Source: DATBGO01 sp963695645 (GTDB taxonomy: Bacteria > Actinomycetota > Actinomycetes > Streptosporangiales > Streptosporangiaceae). Taken from it: DNA of 64,000 nucleotides. Each line of letters begins with the position of its first letter. Within the stretch, counting starts at the first letter, position 1. The notes below the pieces were generated by a model. That model did not search any database. It saw nothing but the letters and a program-made list of their open reading frames with translations, and had not been told where the DNA came from. The stretch lies in the NCBI GenBank assembly GCA_963695645.1, contig CAVOHC010000011.1, forward strand, positions 147,256-211,255, read 5' to 3'. A program made the position numbers and the translations under genes. Positions 42,119 to 51,839 of the stretch are shown one piece after another.

Positions 42119-44716
42119 TCAAGGCAGAATCTCGACGTACCCGTCGGTTCCGTGTACGCGGATCCGCTGCCCATCGGGGATCAGCCGGGTGGCATCTACC
42201 ACACCGACGACGGCCGGCAAGCCGTACTCCCGTGCGATCACTGCGCCATGGGTCATAAGGCCTCCCACCTCCGTGACCAGGCCCGTGATCGCCACGAACA
42301 GGGGCGTCCAACTGGGGTCCGTGTAGGCCGTGACCAGGATATCGCCCGCTTCGAGATCGGTCCGCGCCATGTCCAGGATGACGCGGGCCCGCCCTTCGAT
42401 GACTCCGGCGGATACCGGTAGGCCGACCAGGGCACCGGTCGGAACGTCGTCGCGTCGGTACGCCCCGGCGATGATCTCGCCATCCGAAGTGAGCACCCGG
42501 GGAGGGGTGAGCGCTTGATACGACCTGAACGCGTCCTTGCGCCGGCAGATGAGCTGGTTATCCACGTGCTCCGCGCGCACGACGTTGTGGAGCTCGGGGA
42601 ACGTGAGGTAGAAGATGTCTTCCTTCTCGCGAAGCACGTGGGCCTGCACGAGGCGCTCGGCCTCTTTCAGCAGGGCCTGCTTGTACACGAAGTAGCGGCT
42701 GACCATGCCGTACTTCGGATACTCCCGGTACCCGATGAAGGTCCGGACCCGGTCGATCATCCGCTTGGCCTCCTCGGACTTCCGCTCCCCGTCCGGCAGG
42801 GCCCGCAGGCGCTCCCGCACGTCCTGCTCCTTCGCCCATGCCTCCTGCCGACCTTGCTCGAAGCGCCGCGCGCCGGCGCCCTGCTCGAAGTTCTTGATGT
42901 TGCCGAGGATCACGGGCACGAGCATGGAGGGGCGTTCACTCCAACGCGGCCGCGTGATGTCGATTTCACCGACGCAGCGCATGCCGTACTTTCCGAGCCA
43001 CGCCTCGATGGCGTCTCGCGCTTCCCGCCCGCCCGAGAGCTTGGCCAGCTCGTCCAGGAAACCCTCGTCCTCGACGTGCTGCAGAAACGCCACCACGTCC
43101 GGATACGGGCGGATCACGTCAGCGACGTCGAGCAGCGCCAGCCCCATCTCCGACGTGACGTTGTGGGGCACGGACTGCGTGAGCGTGTCCGCCGCGTTCT
43201 TCTCGCCCAGCCACGCCTCCAGCCGCTCGTTGAGCCACCACGTGGCCTCCATCGCCGACATGAACACCTGATGGCTCTGCGGATCGAACAAGATCCGCTT
43301 CAGCTCCTGGATGTCCGCCCGGATGAAGTCGAGCAGCGCCTCTCCTGACTTCGTCCGGATGTCGCGTTCCGAGGCGGCGATGGATGCCTCGCTGCGCCCG
43401 ATCAGCTCGGTGACGATGGCCGGATCGGTCTCGATCGGGGCTGGCGCGCCGCCAAACAGCGGCCCGGGAGGGCCCTCGTCAGGGAGCGGCCGGATGAAGC
43501 CGTCGCGCTCGAGGATGGTCCGCAGCGCATCCCCGGTCAGCGGATCGGATCTCCCCAGTGCATCCAGGAGGCCGGCGCGGCTCGCCGGCGAGGCCAGCCT
43601 CTGGGTGACGTCGACGAACAGGCGGCCGCCGGCCTCGGCCATCGGCGCGGGGGTCGTCATCTGCCAGAAGGAGAGCCCCAGGGGCCTCATGGGGTCGGTC
43701 ATCATCTGCTGATGACCGACGGAGACATAGACGCGGTTCTCCCGGTCGCCGGACTCGGGGATGGGGAACAGCGTGGTGATCGGCCGGCTCTGGACGATCT
43801 GGAAGCCGTCGTCGACCAGGCACCATTCGATGTCCTGGGGGCGGCCGAAGTACGCTTCGATCCGCCGGCCGAGCTGCGCGAGCCGCACGGCCTGCGCATC
43901 CGTCAGCGCCGGCTGCTCCTGCCGCTCCGGGTCGATCGGCTGTTCCTGAGTCCCGCCGGCCGGCGAGGCGTGGATGGCAAGCTGCTTGGCGCCGATCGCC
44001 TTGGCGACGACCTCGCCGTCGCGCACCTTGTAGACGTCAGCGTTCACCAGGCCAGAGACCAGGGCCTCACCGAGGCCGAAGCTGGCCTCCACGGAGGCGA
44101 CCCTCCGGTTGGAGGTGACGGGGTCGGCCGTGAACAGGATGCCGGCCGCATGCGGGAAGACCATCTGCTGCACGACCACGGCCATCTGGACCGTACGGTG
44201 GTCGATGCCGTTCCGCTGGCGGTAGGTCACGGCCCGCTCGGTGAACAGCGCGGCCCAGCACCGGCTGACGTGCTGGAGGATCGCGGCCGGGCCCACGACG
44301 TTCAGGTACGTGTCCTGCTGGCCGGCGAAAGAGGCCGTCGGCAGGTCCTCTGCCGTCGCGCTGGATCGGACGGCGTAGGCAGCTTGCTCGCCGAGCCGGG
44401 CGACAGCGCGGGTGATCGCCGCCGCGAGATCGCCCGGGATGGCGATCTCTTCGATGGTCCGGCGGATCTCCGCGCTGAGCGCGCTGATCGCCTCCCGGTC
44501 GGCAGGGTCCAGGCGCGACAGCTGATCGAGCCGACCGTCGATCGACGACGCTTCCGCCATGATCCGCCGGAAGGCGTCCGTTGTCACGCAAAAGCCAGCC
44601 GGCACGCGGATGCCGTCGATCCGCGATAGCCCGCCCAGGTGCGCGCCCTTGCCGCCAACGACCGCGACCTGCATCTCGTCAACCTCTTGCAGATCCAACA
44701 CGTAAGGCTCGATCAT
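42119..44716 (-). CDS. rph: Rifamycin-inactivating phosphotransferase RPH
   Basis: 865 residues from the ATG at 44716 with TCGGAGG upstream. The N-terminal ATP-grasp domain shows GGKGAHLGGLS, YAVRSSATAEDLPTASFAGQ and DIEWCLVDDGFQIVQSRP. A long rifamycin-binding middle follows, and the C-terminal swivelling phospho-His domain has GGLMTHGAVIAREYGLP (His about residue 823). The whole protein matches the RPH family, which transfers the beta-phosphate of ATP to the C21 hydroxyl of rifamycins. It is preceded by a rifamycin-associated element. Confidence 0.93.
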   Translation of the reverse strand: MIEPYVLDLQEVDEMQVAVVGGKGAHLGGLSRIDGIRVPAGFCVTTDAFRRIMAEASSIDGRLDQLSRLDPADREAISALSAEIRRTIEEIAIPGDLAAAITRAVARLGEQAAYAVRSSATAEDLPTASFAGQQDTYLNVVGPAAILQHVSRCWAALFTERAVTYRQRNGIDHRTVQMAVVVQQMVFPHAAGILFTADPVTSNRRVASVEASFGLGEALVSGLVNADVYKVRDGEVVAKAIGAKQLAIHASPAGGTQEQPIDPERQEQPALTDAQAVRLAQLGRRIEAYFGRPQDIEWCLVDDGFQIVQSRPITTLFPIPESGDRENRVYVSVGHQQMMTDPMRPLGLSFWQMTTPAPMAEAGGRLFVDVTQRLASPASRAGLLDALGRSDPLTGDALRTILERDGFIRPLPDEGPPGPLFGGAPAPIETDPAIVTELIGRSEASIAASERDIRTKSGEALLDFIRADIQELKRILFDPQSHQVFMSAMEATWWLNERLEAWLGEKNAADTLTQSVPHNVTSEMGLALLDVADVIRPYPDVVAFLQHVEDEGFLDELAKLSGGREARDAIEAWLGKYGMRCVGEIDITRPRWSERPSMLVPVILGNIKNFEQGAGARRFEQGRQEAWAKEQDVRERLRALPDGERKSEEAKRMIDRVRTFIGYREYPKYGMVSRYFVYKQALLKEAERLVQAHVLREKEDIFYLTFPELHNVVRAEHVDNQLICRRKDAFRSYQALTPPRVLTSDGEIIAGAYRRDDVPTGALVGLPVSAGVIEGRARVILDMARTDLEAGDILVTAYTDPSWTPLFVAITGLVTEVGGLMTHGAVIAREYGLPAVVGVVDATRLIPDGQRIRVHGTDGYVEILP

Positions 44717-45005
44717 CGCGATACCTCCGAGGCAGCCGTGCTCCGTTGCCCTGCACTGGCCAGTCGAATCACCGGCGTCTCGAGCTCTGCCGAACCTCTT
44801 GCTGGGCACGTCCTCATCTCGTTGCTTCCCCCTGACCAGCCGGCCAGCCGCTCCGCCGGGTCGGGCAGCACGCACACCCGCACCGCCAGTCCCACCAGCG
44901 GCCCGACGTCACCGCGTCCCTCATACGTCGACAGCAAAACACGCACGTCGTGCCCCCATGTCTTCGTCCGTTCTTGGTCCGGCCGACGATTCTGCAGCAC
45001 GACCC

Positions 45006-45024
45006 GGGTCTTGCGGCAAGCCCC
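45006..45024. promoter_or_regulatory. Rifamycin-associated element (RAE) upstream of rph
   Basis: The 19-base near-palindrome GGGTCTTGCGGCAAGCCCC (arms differ at one position) matches the element I know upstream of rifamycin resistance genes in actinomycetes (core CTTGC-GCAAG with flanking G and C runs). It lies about 290 bases before the rph start. A TATA-like ACATATAG on the rph strand is at 45034-45041, next to it, so it may overlap the transcription start. Confidence 0.75.
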
Positions 45025-45047
45025 CCGGTCCGCTATATGTTGAGAGT

Positions 45048-45071
45048 GGCAAGGAGTGAGATCTCCTTGCC
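45048..45071. repeat. Perfect inverted repeat next to the RAE
   Basis: GGCAAGGAG (45048-45056), six bases, CTCCTTGCC (45063-45071). It lies upstream of the RAE on the rph strand and is followed on the plus strand by TTGCCTTTT, so it could be an operator for rph or a plus-strand terminator. Confidence 0.55.
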
Positions 45072-45164
45072 TTGCCTTTTGGTCGTCCGCTGCGGACTGA
45101 CACCCTTCCCGTGACGCGCCGGCGCGCCGCGTACGGCGGTACACGTCGCTAGCCCAGGAGGATG

Positions 45165-45305
45165 TGAACCGCTCCGGTGAGTCCGGAGGCTCCACTTCTT
45201 GAGGAGAAGATGGAGTCATGGGACGTCGATCGAGTAACTACCCGGCGGAGCTGCGTGAGCGCGCGGTCCGGATGGTCGCGGAGGTGCGGCAGGCGTCGAG
45301 GGTGG
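45165..45305 (+). mobile_element. IS3-family left end with first codons of OrfA
   Basis: An ATG at 45228 starts MGRRSSNYPAELRERAVRMV, the typical IS3 OrfA helix-turn-helix start; similarity is lost after about 27 codons. The preceding 60 bases (TGAACCGCTCCGGTGAGTCC and following) look like an IS3 left terminal repeat and leader. The rest of the element is gone. It lies between rph and an S9 peptidase. Confidence 0.72.
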
Positions 45306-45354
45306 GCCGCTGCAGGACCCGTCTGATATGGCGAGAGCTTGATTTGCCTGAAGC

Positions 45355-47283
45355 CTAATCTCCAGTTGATGGACGAAGCCACCGGTCGAACCATGCACGC
45401 GTGCGCCGGAGCAGGTCGAGCTGGTGATTGCGCTCCGCGAACCCGTGTCCCTCCCGCGGGTAGATGACGAGTTCGTGCTCGGCCCCGTACCAGCTGAGCG
45501 CACGGTGGAAGTAGATCGCCTGGCTGACCGGCACGTTGGTGTCGTCCTCGCCGTGCACGATCAGCACCGGGGTGCGGATCTTCGACGCAAACGAGATCGG
45601 GCTGACTTGGTCGTGCGGGTGCGGGCCGGTGCCCTCCCAGCCGCAACTGCCGCTGAGCTCAGCTTCTAGGACTCCCTCTTCGCCGGTCGCGACGAGCATC
45701 CCCCAGTCGCTGATCCCGGCGGCCATCATGGCGGCCTTGAACCGGTCGGTGTGCCCGATCGCCCAGGCGGCCATGAACCCGCCATGGCTGGCACCGCCGA
45801 TTCCAAGCCGGTCCGGGTCCGCGACCCCCTCGGCAATCAGCAGGTCGATCCCGCTGATGATGTCGCTCCATTCGCTGCCGCCGACCGAGCGCGCGACCGC
45901 CGCCGCGAAATCACGGCCATGGCCCACCCCGCCCCGCGGGTTGGGCAGGAACACGGCGTATCCCGCGGTCGCGAGCCACTGTCCCGAAGGATGCGGGGCG
46001 AGCATGAACTCATCGGCGTACCGGGCATCAGGGCCGCCGTGCACCAATGTGATGAGCGGGAACGGGCCGTCCGCGCGGTTGCGGCCGGGCGGCAATACGA
46101 GCAGGCCGTCGAGGCCGAGGCCGTCCGATGCCCGATAGGACAGGCGTTCTTGACTTCCCCATCTGATCGCGCGCAGGGCGGGCCGGGTGTCACTGAGCCG
46201 GATGAGCTGGCCTCCGGGCGGTCCGGCATGGACGTTCACCGGCTCATAGGAGGTGCTGGCCAGCACCGCGATCACCGCGCCGGAACGACACGCGGTGAGC
46301 GAGTCGGCCAGGCCGTCCCGAGCGGACACGCACCCGAACCGCAGCAGGTCAGGGTCGAGCCGGAAGATCGCGGTGTCGAGCCCGTCCGCGAACAAGGCCA
46401 GCGGCGGGCCGCCGGAGACCTGCGCCAGCTCCGTCGGGCAGACAGCCATGCCCGCGGTCAGGTCACGATGCACAGCGGCAGCCGCGGAGACGGCGACATC
46501 GCAGACGGCGTCGCCGCCAAACGGTTCTGGCATTGCCAGGTAGGCCAGGTGCCAGCAGCCGTCGGCCTGCCACCAGACCGGCGACCGCGCCTCGGTCCCG
46601 ATCCGGCCCAGATCACGGGCCGTCCCTGTCTCCAGATCGACCACATGCAACTCGCTGGTGGTCACGCCCCGATCCTTCTCCGGACCCGCCCAGCTGATCG
46701 CCGCCAGCGCACCCCGGTCCGGCCGCGCCGCCAGCTCCACGACGTGACGGTGACCGAGGCCGTCCACCGTACGCAGCTCGCCTGTGGCCAGGTCAAGCAC
46801 CCGCAGCCTGCCGCAGCGCAGCTGCTGTCCCCAGACGAACGCGTCGTCGCGCTCGGCGCGCCGACGCTTGTCCTCCTCGGTTGGCTCGTCCGTGGCCACC
46901 ACGGCGACCAGCCGGGCATCCGCAAGCGGCCAGGCATCAGAGATCTCGCCGCGCCAGTCCGTCAGGACCTCGGCCTCCCCGCCACCGACCCGTACCCGGT
47001 ACAGCTGACGGGAGCCGGTGCGATCTGACAAGAAAAACACCGACGCCGAATCCGGCGCCCAGCGCGGATCAGAATCTGCCGCCGTACCCGCGGTCAGCTT
47101 CCACGGCGGTGAGCTACCGTCAGCAGCGGCCAGCCAGATCGCGCAAAGACAACGCCCTCCCCCGCGGCCTACCGGAGCGACGACATACGCAACCCAGCAC
47201 CCATCTGGCGAGACCGCGGGCTGCGACGGCACGGCGCCGTCCACCACCAGCTCCGCGGCTAGCTCCGGTGCGTCTTCACTCAT
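45355..47283 (-). CDS. S9-family prolyl oligopeptidase-type serine peptidase
   Basis: 642 residues from the ATG at 47283. A beta-propeller of WD40/PD40-like repeats spans about 20-370 (SPDGCWVAYV, RWAPDSASVFFLSDRTG). The alpha/beta hydrolase catalytic domain has VHGGPDARY, nucleophile GGASHGG (Ser about residue 500), the Asp in HGEDDTNVP, and the His in REGHGFAERN. It is an acylaminoacyl-peptidase-like enzyme, cytoplasmic, without signal. It ends close to the IS3 remnant. Confidence 0.92.
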   Translation of the reverse strand: MSEDAPELAAELVVDGAVPSQPAVSPDGCWVAYVVAPVGRGGGRCLCAIWLAAADGSSPPWKLTAGTAADSDPRWAPDSASVFFLSDRTGSRQLYRVRVGGGEAEVLTDWRGEISDAWPLADARLVAVVATDEPTEEDKRRRAERDDAFVWGQQLRCGRLRVLDLATGELRTVDGLGHRHVVELAARPDRGALAAISWAGPEKDRGVTTSELHVVDLETGTARDLGRIGTEARSPVWWQADGCWHLAYLAMPEPFGGDAVCDVAVSAAAAVHRDLTAGMAVCPTELAQVSGGPPLALFADGLDTAIFRLDPDLLRFGCVSARDGLADSLTACRSGAVIAVLASTSYEPVNVHAGPPGGQLIRLSDTRPALRAIRWGSQERLSYRASDGLGLDGLLVLPPGRNRADGPFPLITLVHGGPDARYADEFMLAPHPSGQWLATAGYAVFLPNPRGGVGHGRDFAAAVARSVGGSEWSDIISGIDLLIAEGVADPDRLGIGGASHGGFMAAWAIGHTDRFKAAMMAAGISDWGMLVATGEEGVLEAELSGSCGWEGTGPHPHDQVSPISFASKIRTPVLIVHGEDDTNVPVSQAIYFHRALSWYGAEHELVIYPREGHGFAERNHQLDLLRRTRAWFDRWLRPSTGD

Positions 47284-47437
47284 GCAGCGCGCCTTTCCGG
47301 CAAACATCCGCACATTCCGTAGCAGAGAGCCTGGCACAGCGGCCTTCTAGCCGGCGGATGCGTCCTCCTCGCAGGTTAGGCCGCGCCAAGCGCGCCCGGC
47401 CGGCACGGGCGCGCCGCGATGGCCGCGCCGCTCGACC

Positions 47438-47740
47438 GTGCCGAAGATGGCCGCCCGATACGGCGCAGTCATCGCTGCACCGCACGGCCCGCGCCGGTGC
47501 TTCGAGGCCAGCATCGACCGCGGCGAGGGCAGGAAACCACTGGTCGCACGATTCGGCGGCATTCCGCTGAAACGGCAGCGCAAAGCGGTCCTCACCGACC
47601 GCCAGCCAATCCCGGCCCCGTCCCCGCAAGGAGCTGATCAGACGGCTCCTGGCGGACCGGTGCGAACTATGCGGGCATGCGGGCCCCACCGAAGTTCGCC
47701 AAACAGCCGCGCTACGCTTCACCTGCATTATGCGACAGGG
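47438..47740 (+). pseudogene. Group II intron maturase remnant (C-terminal domain)
   Basis: The plus-strand frame from 47438 reads HGPRRCFEASIDRGEGRKPL, then FGGIPLKRQRKAVLTDRQP, as in the maturase (domain X) region of group II intron reverse transcriptases. At about 47628 the match moves to another frame: RKELIRRLLADRCELCGHAG, the zinc-finger/endonuclease start of the same proteins. One frameshift and both ends missing mean it is dead. No reverse-transcriptase palm is visible. Confidence 0.72.
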
Positions 47741-47748
47741 GAGGCGCG

Positions 47749-48435
47749 GTGGCGACAGGACCGCAAGACCCGGCAGCGAGCGGCCGCGACCGGCTCAGGG
47801 CGGGCCACGCCGACCGCGAGCAGGTGATCGACACGCTGAAGAACGCGTTCGTGCACGGCCGGCTAACCAAGGACGAACTCGACACGCGAGCAGGCCAGGC
47901 GCTCACCGCGCGGACCCACGCCGACCTGGCCGCGCTCACCGCCGACATCCCGCCCGCCCCGGCCACAGCCGGGTCGGCGCGCCCGCCCGCCCCGGCCCGC
48001 CGCCGGCCGCTGGCCAGGTCGGCCGCCCAGTCGGGCATCTGCCTGATGATCACGGCCGCCGCCATAGGGGTCATCGCTTACCTCGATCCAGACCGCCCTG
48101 GCCCTCAGCCCCCTCAGTTCTGGATCGGCGTGATGCTTGTCCTGGCCATTGCCGGCTTCTGGACGGCAGTGGGCATCATGGCGAACGCGGTGCTCACCTC
48201 ATGGGACCAGAAGTCCTCCCGCAGGCAGCTGCCGCCCCGGCCGGGGCCGGGCGGCCACGCCCCCGACGGCGAACAGTGCAGCGGCACCGGCCATGGCCCG
48301 GTTCCCCCCGGCCCCCGCACCGACCAGACAAGCGCCGACCTGCGGGCTCGCAAGTCACGGCAGCACCGCCAGCACATTCACACCCGAGCGCGCCGGGCAG
48401 CCCGTAACGTCAGACCGGCGCCAGGCGCGGTATGA
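47749..48435 (+). CDS. DUF1707 (SHOCT-like) domain membrane protein
   Basis: 228 residues from a GTG with GGGGAGG upstream. The N-terminal DUF1707 is clear: RAGHADREQVIDTLKNAFVHGRLTKDELDTRAGQALTARTHADL. Two membrane spans follow (ICLMITAAAIGVIAYL and FWIGVMLVLAIAGFWTAVGI), then a basic, proline/arginine-rich tail of about 70 residues. Function is unknown; members are common in actinobacterial membranes. The maturase remnant abuts its ribosome site. Confidence 0.83.
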   Translation: MATGPQDPAASGRDRLRAGHADREQVIDTLKNAFVHGRLTKDELDTRAGQALTARTHADLAALTADIPPAPATAGSARPPAPARRRPLARSAAQSGICLMITAAAIGVIAYLDPDRPGPQPPQFWIGVMLVLAIAGFWTAVGIMANAVLTSWDQKSSRRQLPPRPGPGGHAPDGEQCSGTGHGPVPPGPRTDQTSADLRARKSRQHRQHIHTRARRAARNVRPAPGAV

Positions 48436-48666
48436 CGCCGGTGAAACCGGCGCCGGGACCGGTGCCTCCCTTCGCCGGAGCTCGGCCCGCCGCGCCCACG
48501 CGCTGCTACCTGCCCGAGCCGGCCGACGCGCGATCGTGCGCTCCCGCAGCCCGCGTGCCGTCTGCTGCGCACGCCAGCCTAGGTCCCGTGCGCAGGCTGG
48601 TGACTTGAGCAGCGCCGCCGGCGCCCGGTGATGCCGCGGGCAGCGCCGTGACTGGTTGCTAGACGG

Positions 48667-49503
48667 CTAGCTGCAGGCCGGATTCAACGGCACTTTGGCA
48701 GGCGACAGCACGTGCAGGTAGGTGTTCAGCGCGTGGGCGCAGCCTAGGCTCCACTTCGCCTTCCCCAGGGAGTTGATCGCATACCCGGCGGTGACGGGCT
48801 GGTAGTTATCAGCGGCATCGACCGGGAAGTATGGGACGACGTCGACTTGGTTGTAGATCCGCCATGACACGGTGCTGAGACCGCCGTAGCGCGCGGCGAA
48901 GATGGCGTCTCCCACTCGTGGTGAGGCAAATGTCCATGCCTGCGGCTTCAGCGGCGTGTTCGCTGTCACGTCGGCGGCCAGAAGCGTCGCCAGCGCGCCG
49001 CCCAGGCTGTGGCCGCACACCACCATCGGCAGCGCAGCAGGATCAATATCGGCGGCAAGGCCGTCGGCGGCCGCGTGCGCGACGTCGGCGGCGAAGGTGC
49101 CCGGCGCCGTGCTCTGCTGCTGGCCCGGAGTCATCGTGCCGAAGGTGTTGTAGATATCGAAGAAGCCCTGAGCGACCTTTCCGCCGTTGGGAACCTGGGT
49201 GAACGGCACCAGATCCCAATGCAGGTCATCCCACCATTCCGTGGTCGTGGCGGTGCCGCGCAACGCGACCACTGCCGTCTTGGGGTCACCGCCCGCAGCT
49301 ATGAAACCGTAGAAGACACGCGACTGCCCGGGACCCAGGAAGTCGGACATCTGAATCGTGCGCACCAGCGTGTAGCCGGCGGGCATGTTCTTGATCGCGG
49401 CCGGATTGGCCTGACCAGGATCGCTGGCGTACTGATCGTAGGCGGCCTGGATGAAGGGTCCCCAGGTGACCGCCGTTGCCGGATTCATGGTGTCAGTGGG
49501 CAT
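48667..49503 (-). CDS. Class 3 lipase-family protein
   Basis: 278 residues. The nucleophile elbow MVVCGHSLGGALATLL (Ser about residue 166), an oxyanion-side VVALRGTATTTEWWDDL, an Asp in YNQVDVVPYFP and a His in GCAHALNTYLHVL make the lipase_3 triad. There is no obvious signal peptide, so export is uncertain; the Cys near each end could form a disulfide. It stands alone. Confidence 0.88.
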   Translation of the reverse strand: MPTDTMNPATAVTWGPFIQAAYDQYASDPGQANPAAIKNMPAGYTLVRTIQMSDFLGPGQSRVFYGFIAAGGDPKTAVVALRGTATTTEWWDDLHWDLVPFTQVPNGGKVAQGFFDIYNTFGTMTPGQQQSTAPGTFAADVAHAAADGLAADIDPAALPMVVCGHSLGGALATLLAADVTANTPLKPQAWTFASPRVGDAIFAARYGGLSTVSWRIYNQVDVVPYFPVDAADNYQPVTAGYAINSLGKAKWSLGCAHALNTYLHVLSPAKVPLNPACS

Positions 49504-50019
49504 GCCGTGTCCTCATTTCATCGAACCGGTTGGCCGCAAAGCGCGATACAGGCCAGCACCCCGCGGGCGAATCAGTCCGATGCAGCGCTCCGCGGAACAG
49601 CATTCTCCTCCGTCTGACTGGGCGCAAGCGCGTAACGATCCTCCGGTGCCGCCGAAACCCTGGATCACGAGCATTGCCCTGAACGCGCTTTCCTGCTCAG
49701 CCTCCTCAGCGGGCCCGCCCAGATCGGAAGGCGATGCGAATCGTCGCGCCGATCGGCCGACGGCAGCACCGAGTCAGGCGGCTCGCCGAGCGTACCCCGG
49801 ACCCTGCCTGTCACTCAGCACTAGCCTGCAACGGATCGTTCCCCGGCACCAACCGGGCCGCAACCGTATTTCCCACCGCTCCGCGATTGCATGACCGTCC
49901 TCGTGGCGGCAGAAGCGGTCAGCTCGTACCGGCGTTCCATGGCGGCGCTGCCGGCCGTCGCGTAATGCCTGAGGGTTCATAAGGAACCGTCGCGGGACGC
50001 CGGGAGTAGCCTGCAGGAC
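49504..50019. other. Gene-free stretch
   Basis: About 515 bases. Several overlapping open frames cross it but none shows a family pattern or a credible ribosome site. It contains no repeat that I can see. Confidence 0.5.
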
Positions 50020-50820
50020 GTGGGAACGGACTTGGATTACCTCGTTCATCTGGCCCGGGAATCGGCATGTTTCGCGGAGGCTATCGATGCGGTCCGGCCG
50101 ACTGCGCGGGTGCCGTCGTGCCCGGACTGGACCGCCGATGATCTGCTGTGGCACCTGGGGGAGGTGCAGTGGTTCTGGGGCACGATCGTGCGCGAAGGGA
50201 TGACCGGTTCAGAGGCTGAGCAGATCAAACCCGGCCGCCCGGCCGGGCGGCCGGGTTTGCTGGCGTTCTACCGGCGCGCGAGCCGCGGCCTGGGTGAGAC
50301 CCTCGGTGCGACGGCGGCGGACGCTCCTGCGTGGACGTGGTCGCAGGACCAGACTGTCGGCTTCATCCGACGTCGCCAGGCTCACGAGGCCCTGATCCAC
50401 AGGATCGACGCGGAATTGACCGCGGGCAGCCGCGGCCCGTTGGACCCGCAGCTGAGTGCCGATGGAGTCGATGAGGTGCTGCGGATCATGTACGGCGGTG
50501 ACGTGCCTGAATGGGGCAGGTTCACCCCCGACAGCGCCAGGACGCTGCGGCTTCATGCCACCGATACGGGGGACTCATGGCTCGTTACGCTGGGCCGGTT
50601 CACGGGCACCGACCCTGGCGATCAGGTCTCCTATGACGAAACCGGCATCAACGTCGCCGGCAGCGACCCAGGGGGAAGGACCGCCGCCTTGATCGGTGGC
50701 AAAGCGGCCGACCTCGACTGCTGGCTGTGGCACCGGCCTCCCATCGCGCAGATCGATCGCTCCGGCGACCAGGAAACGCTGAGCCGCTTCGACTCCGTCA
50801 TCGCGCCCGGCATCAACTGA
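50020..50820 (+). CDS. Maleylpyruvate isomerase-family mycothiol-dependent enzyme
   Basis: 266 residues from a GTG. It has the actinobacterial MDMPI plan: VPSCPDWTADDLLWHLGEVQWFWGTIV (residues 31-57, first metal His), the H-x3-H-R segment QAHEALIHRIDAE with the other two ligands (about 125-137), and a C-terminal sterol-carrier-like domain ending CWLWHRPP. Mycothiol is the usual cofactor. Substrate unknown. Confidence 0.87.
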   Translation: MGTDLDYLVHLARESACFAEAIDAVRPTARVPSCPDWTADDLLWHLGEVQWFWGTIVREGMTGSEAEQIKPGRPAGRPGLLAFYRRASRGLGETLGATAADAPAWTWSQDQTVGFIRRRQAHEALIHRIDAELTAGSRGPLDPQLSADGVDEVLRIMYGGDVPEWGRFTPDSARTLRLHATDTGDSWLVTLGRFTGTDPGDQVSYDETGINVAGSDPGGRTAALIGGKAADLDCWLWHRPPIAQIDRSGDQETLSRFDSVIAPGIN

Positions 50821-51260
50821 CACAACGCTGCGACCTGTCGGCCACTACGAGCCCAATCCCGTGATCAAACTGCACCCGGATCACTCAACAAAGGCAGCCC
50901 TATCGGCGGCATGAGCGGTAACCACTTTCGGTGAGCGTCACCGAATGGCGGTCGCCATTGAGAGTGGGATCAGCCCACTTCATCCGCTGACCTACGTGGC
51001 GTTTGCGGGCGGAATGCCGTGGGTCTTGCAGTAGCCGATAATGGCGTTGTCCAGGACCTTAGTGCGGCTGGTCCGCCACCCTTGCCCGATGTAACGCGAC
51101 AGCTCAGTAGCTCTGGCGATCTCGGCGAACGCGGTGAACGTACGGGCTGCCGTAGGGAAGGCGTCGAACATGTGGATGGGTTCGACGGCCAGGTTTGTGT
51201 ATCTGGCGCCGGGTCCTGATCTCTTACATATGAGACGGCCAACTGGTGAAGGGGACACCC
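50821..51260. other. Intergenic stretch with an unidentified minus-strand ORF
   Basis: About 440 bases. A minus-strand frame (50992-51258, 88 codons) has an organised C-terminal half (FAEIARATELSRYIGQGW, then DNAIIGYCKTHGIPP) that looks protein-like and may be the end of an unrecognised gene. I cannot place it in a family. The plus-strand AAGGGG at 51249-51254 is the ribosome site of the next gene. Confidence 0.35.
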
Positions 51261-51839
51261 ATGAAGATGCCCGACTCGGTCGCCCACGCCGCCCTTCGCA
51301 CCGGCCGGTATCGGCACTTCCGATCCGCGGTCGCTGTCCTCAGTGCGGCGATCGTGCTTACCGGAGGCGCTGCTGCTGCGTCGACCATCGCCAGCAGCAG
51401 GACAAGTACGACGATCCACGGCTGTGAGAACAAGAAGACCGGCGCCCTCAGCGTCCTGCTGAAGCCCGGCGCGAAGTGCCCGAGAGGAACCAGGTCCCTC
51501 TCCTGGAATACGACGGGTCCCCAGGGTCCCGCCGGACCCAGGGGACCGGCGGGAACGACGGGCTTGTTCGGAACAAACACCAACTTGGCCGCCGCCGGGA
51601 CCGGCGCGACATGCACCCTCGGAGAGATCATCCTCAGTGCCGGAAGCGTGGCGAACGGCATGATTGCGGACGGCCAGCTCCTGAACATCGCCCAGGACAC
51701 GGCGTTGTTCACGCTGCTCGGGACCGAATACGGCGGAAACGGCACGACCACCTTCGCGCTCCCTGATCTGCGCGGCTCTGCGCCTGACGGTCTCACCTAT
51801 TCCATATGCATCCAGGGGGTTTACCCCAGTCGTTCCTGA
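51261..51839 (+). CDS. Secreted collagen-like/tail-collar protein
   Basis: 192 residues from the ATG at 51261. A signal or anchor segment (FRSAVAVLSAAIVLTGGAAAAS) is followed by a Cys-containing module (IHGCENKKTGAL, then KPGAKCPRG). A short collagen-like run of G-P-x triplets lies at about 90-105, then a phage-tail-collar-type domain (GEIILSAGSVANGMIADGQ, TFALPDLRG). Such proteins are scattered in actinobacteria as secreted adhesin-like products. The tail-collar domain is short and ends soon after ALPDLRG. Confidence 0.75.
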   Translation: MKMPDSVAHAALRTGRYRHFRSAVAVLSAAIVLTGGAAAASTIASSRTSTTIHGCENKKTGALSVLLKPGAKCPRGTRSLSWNTTGPQGPAGPRGPAGTTGLFGTNTNLAAAGTGATCTLGEIILSAGSVANGMIADGQLLNIAQDTALFTLLGTEYGGNGTTTFALPDLRGSAPDGLTYSICIQGVYPSRS

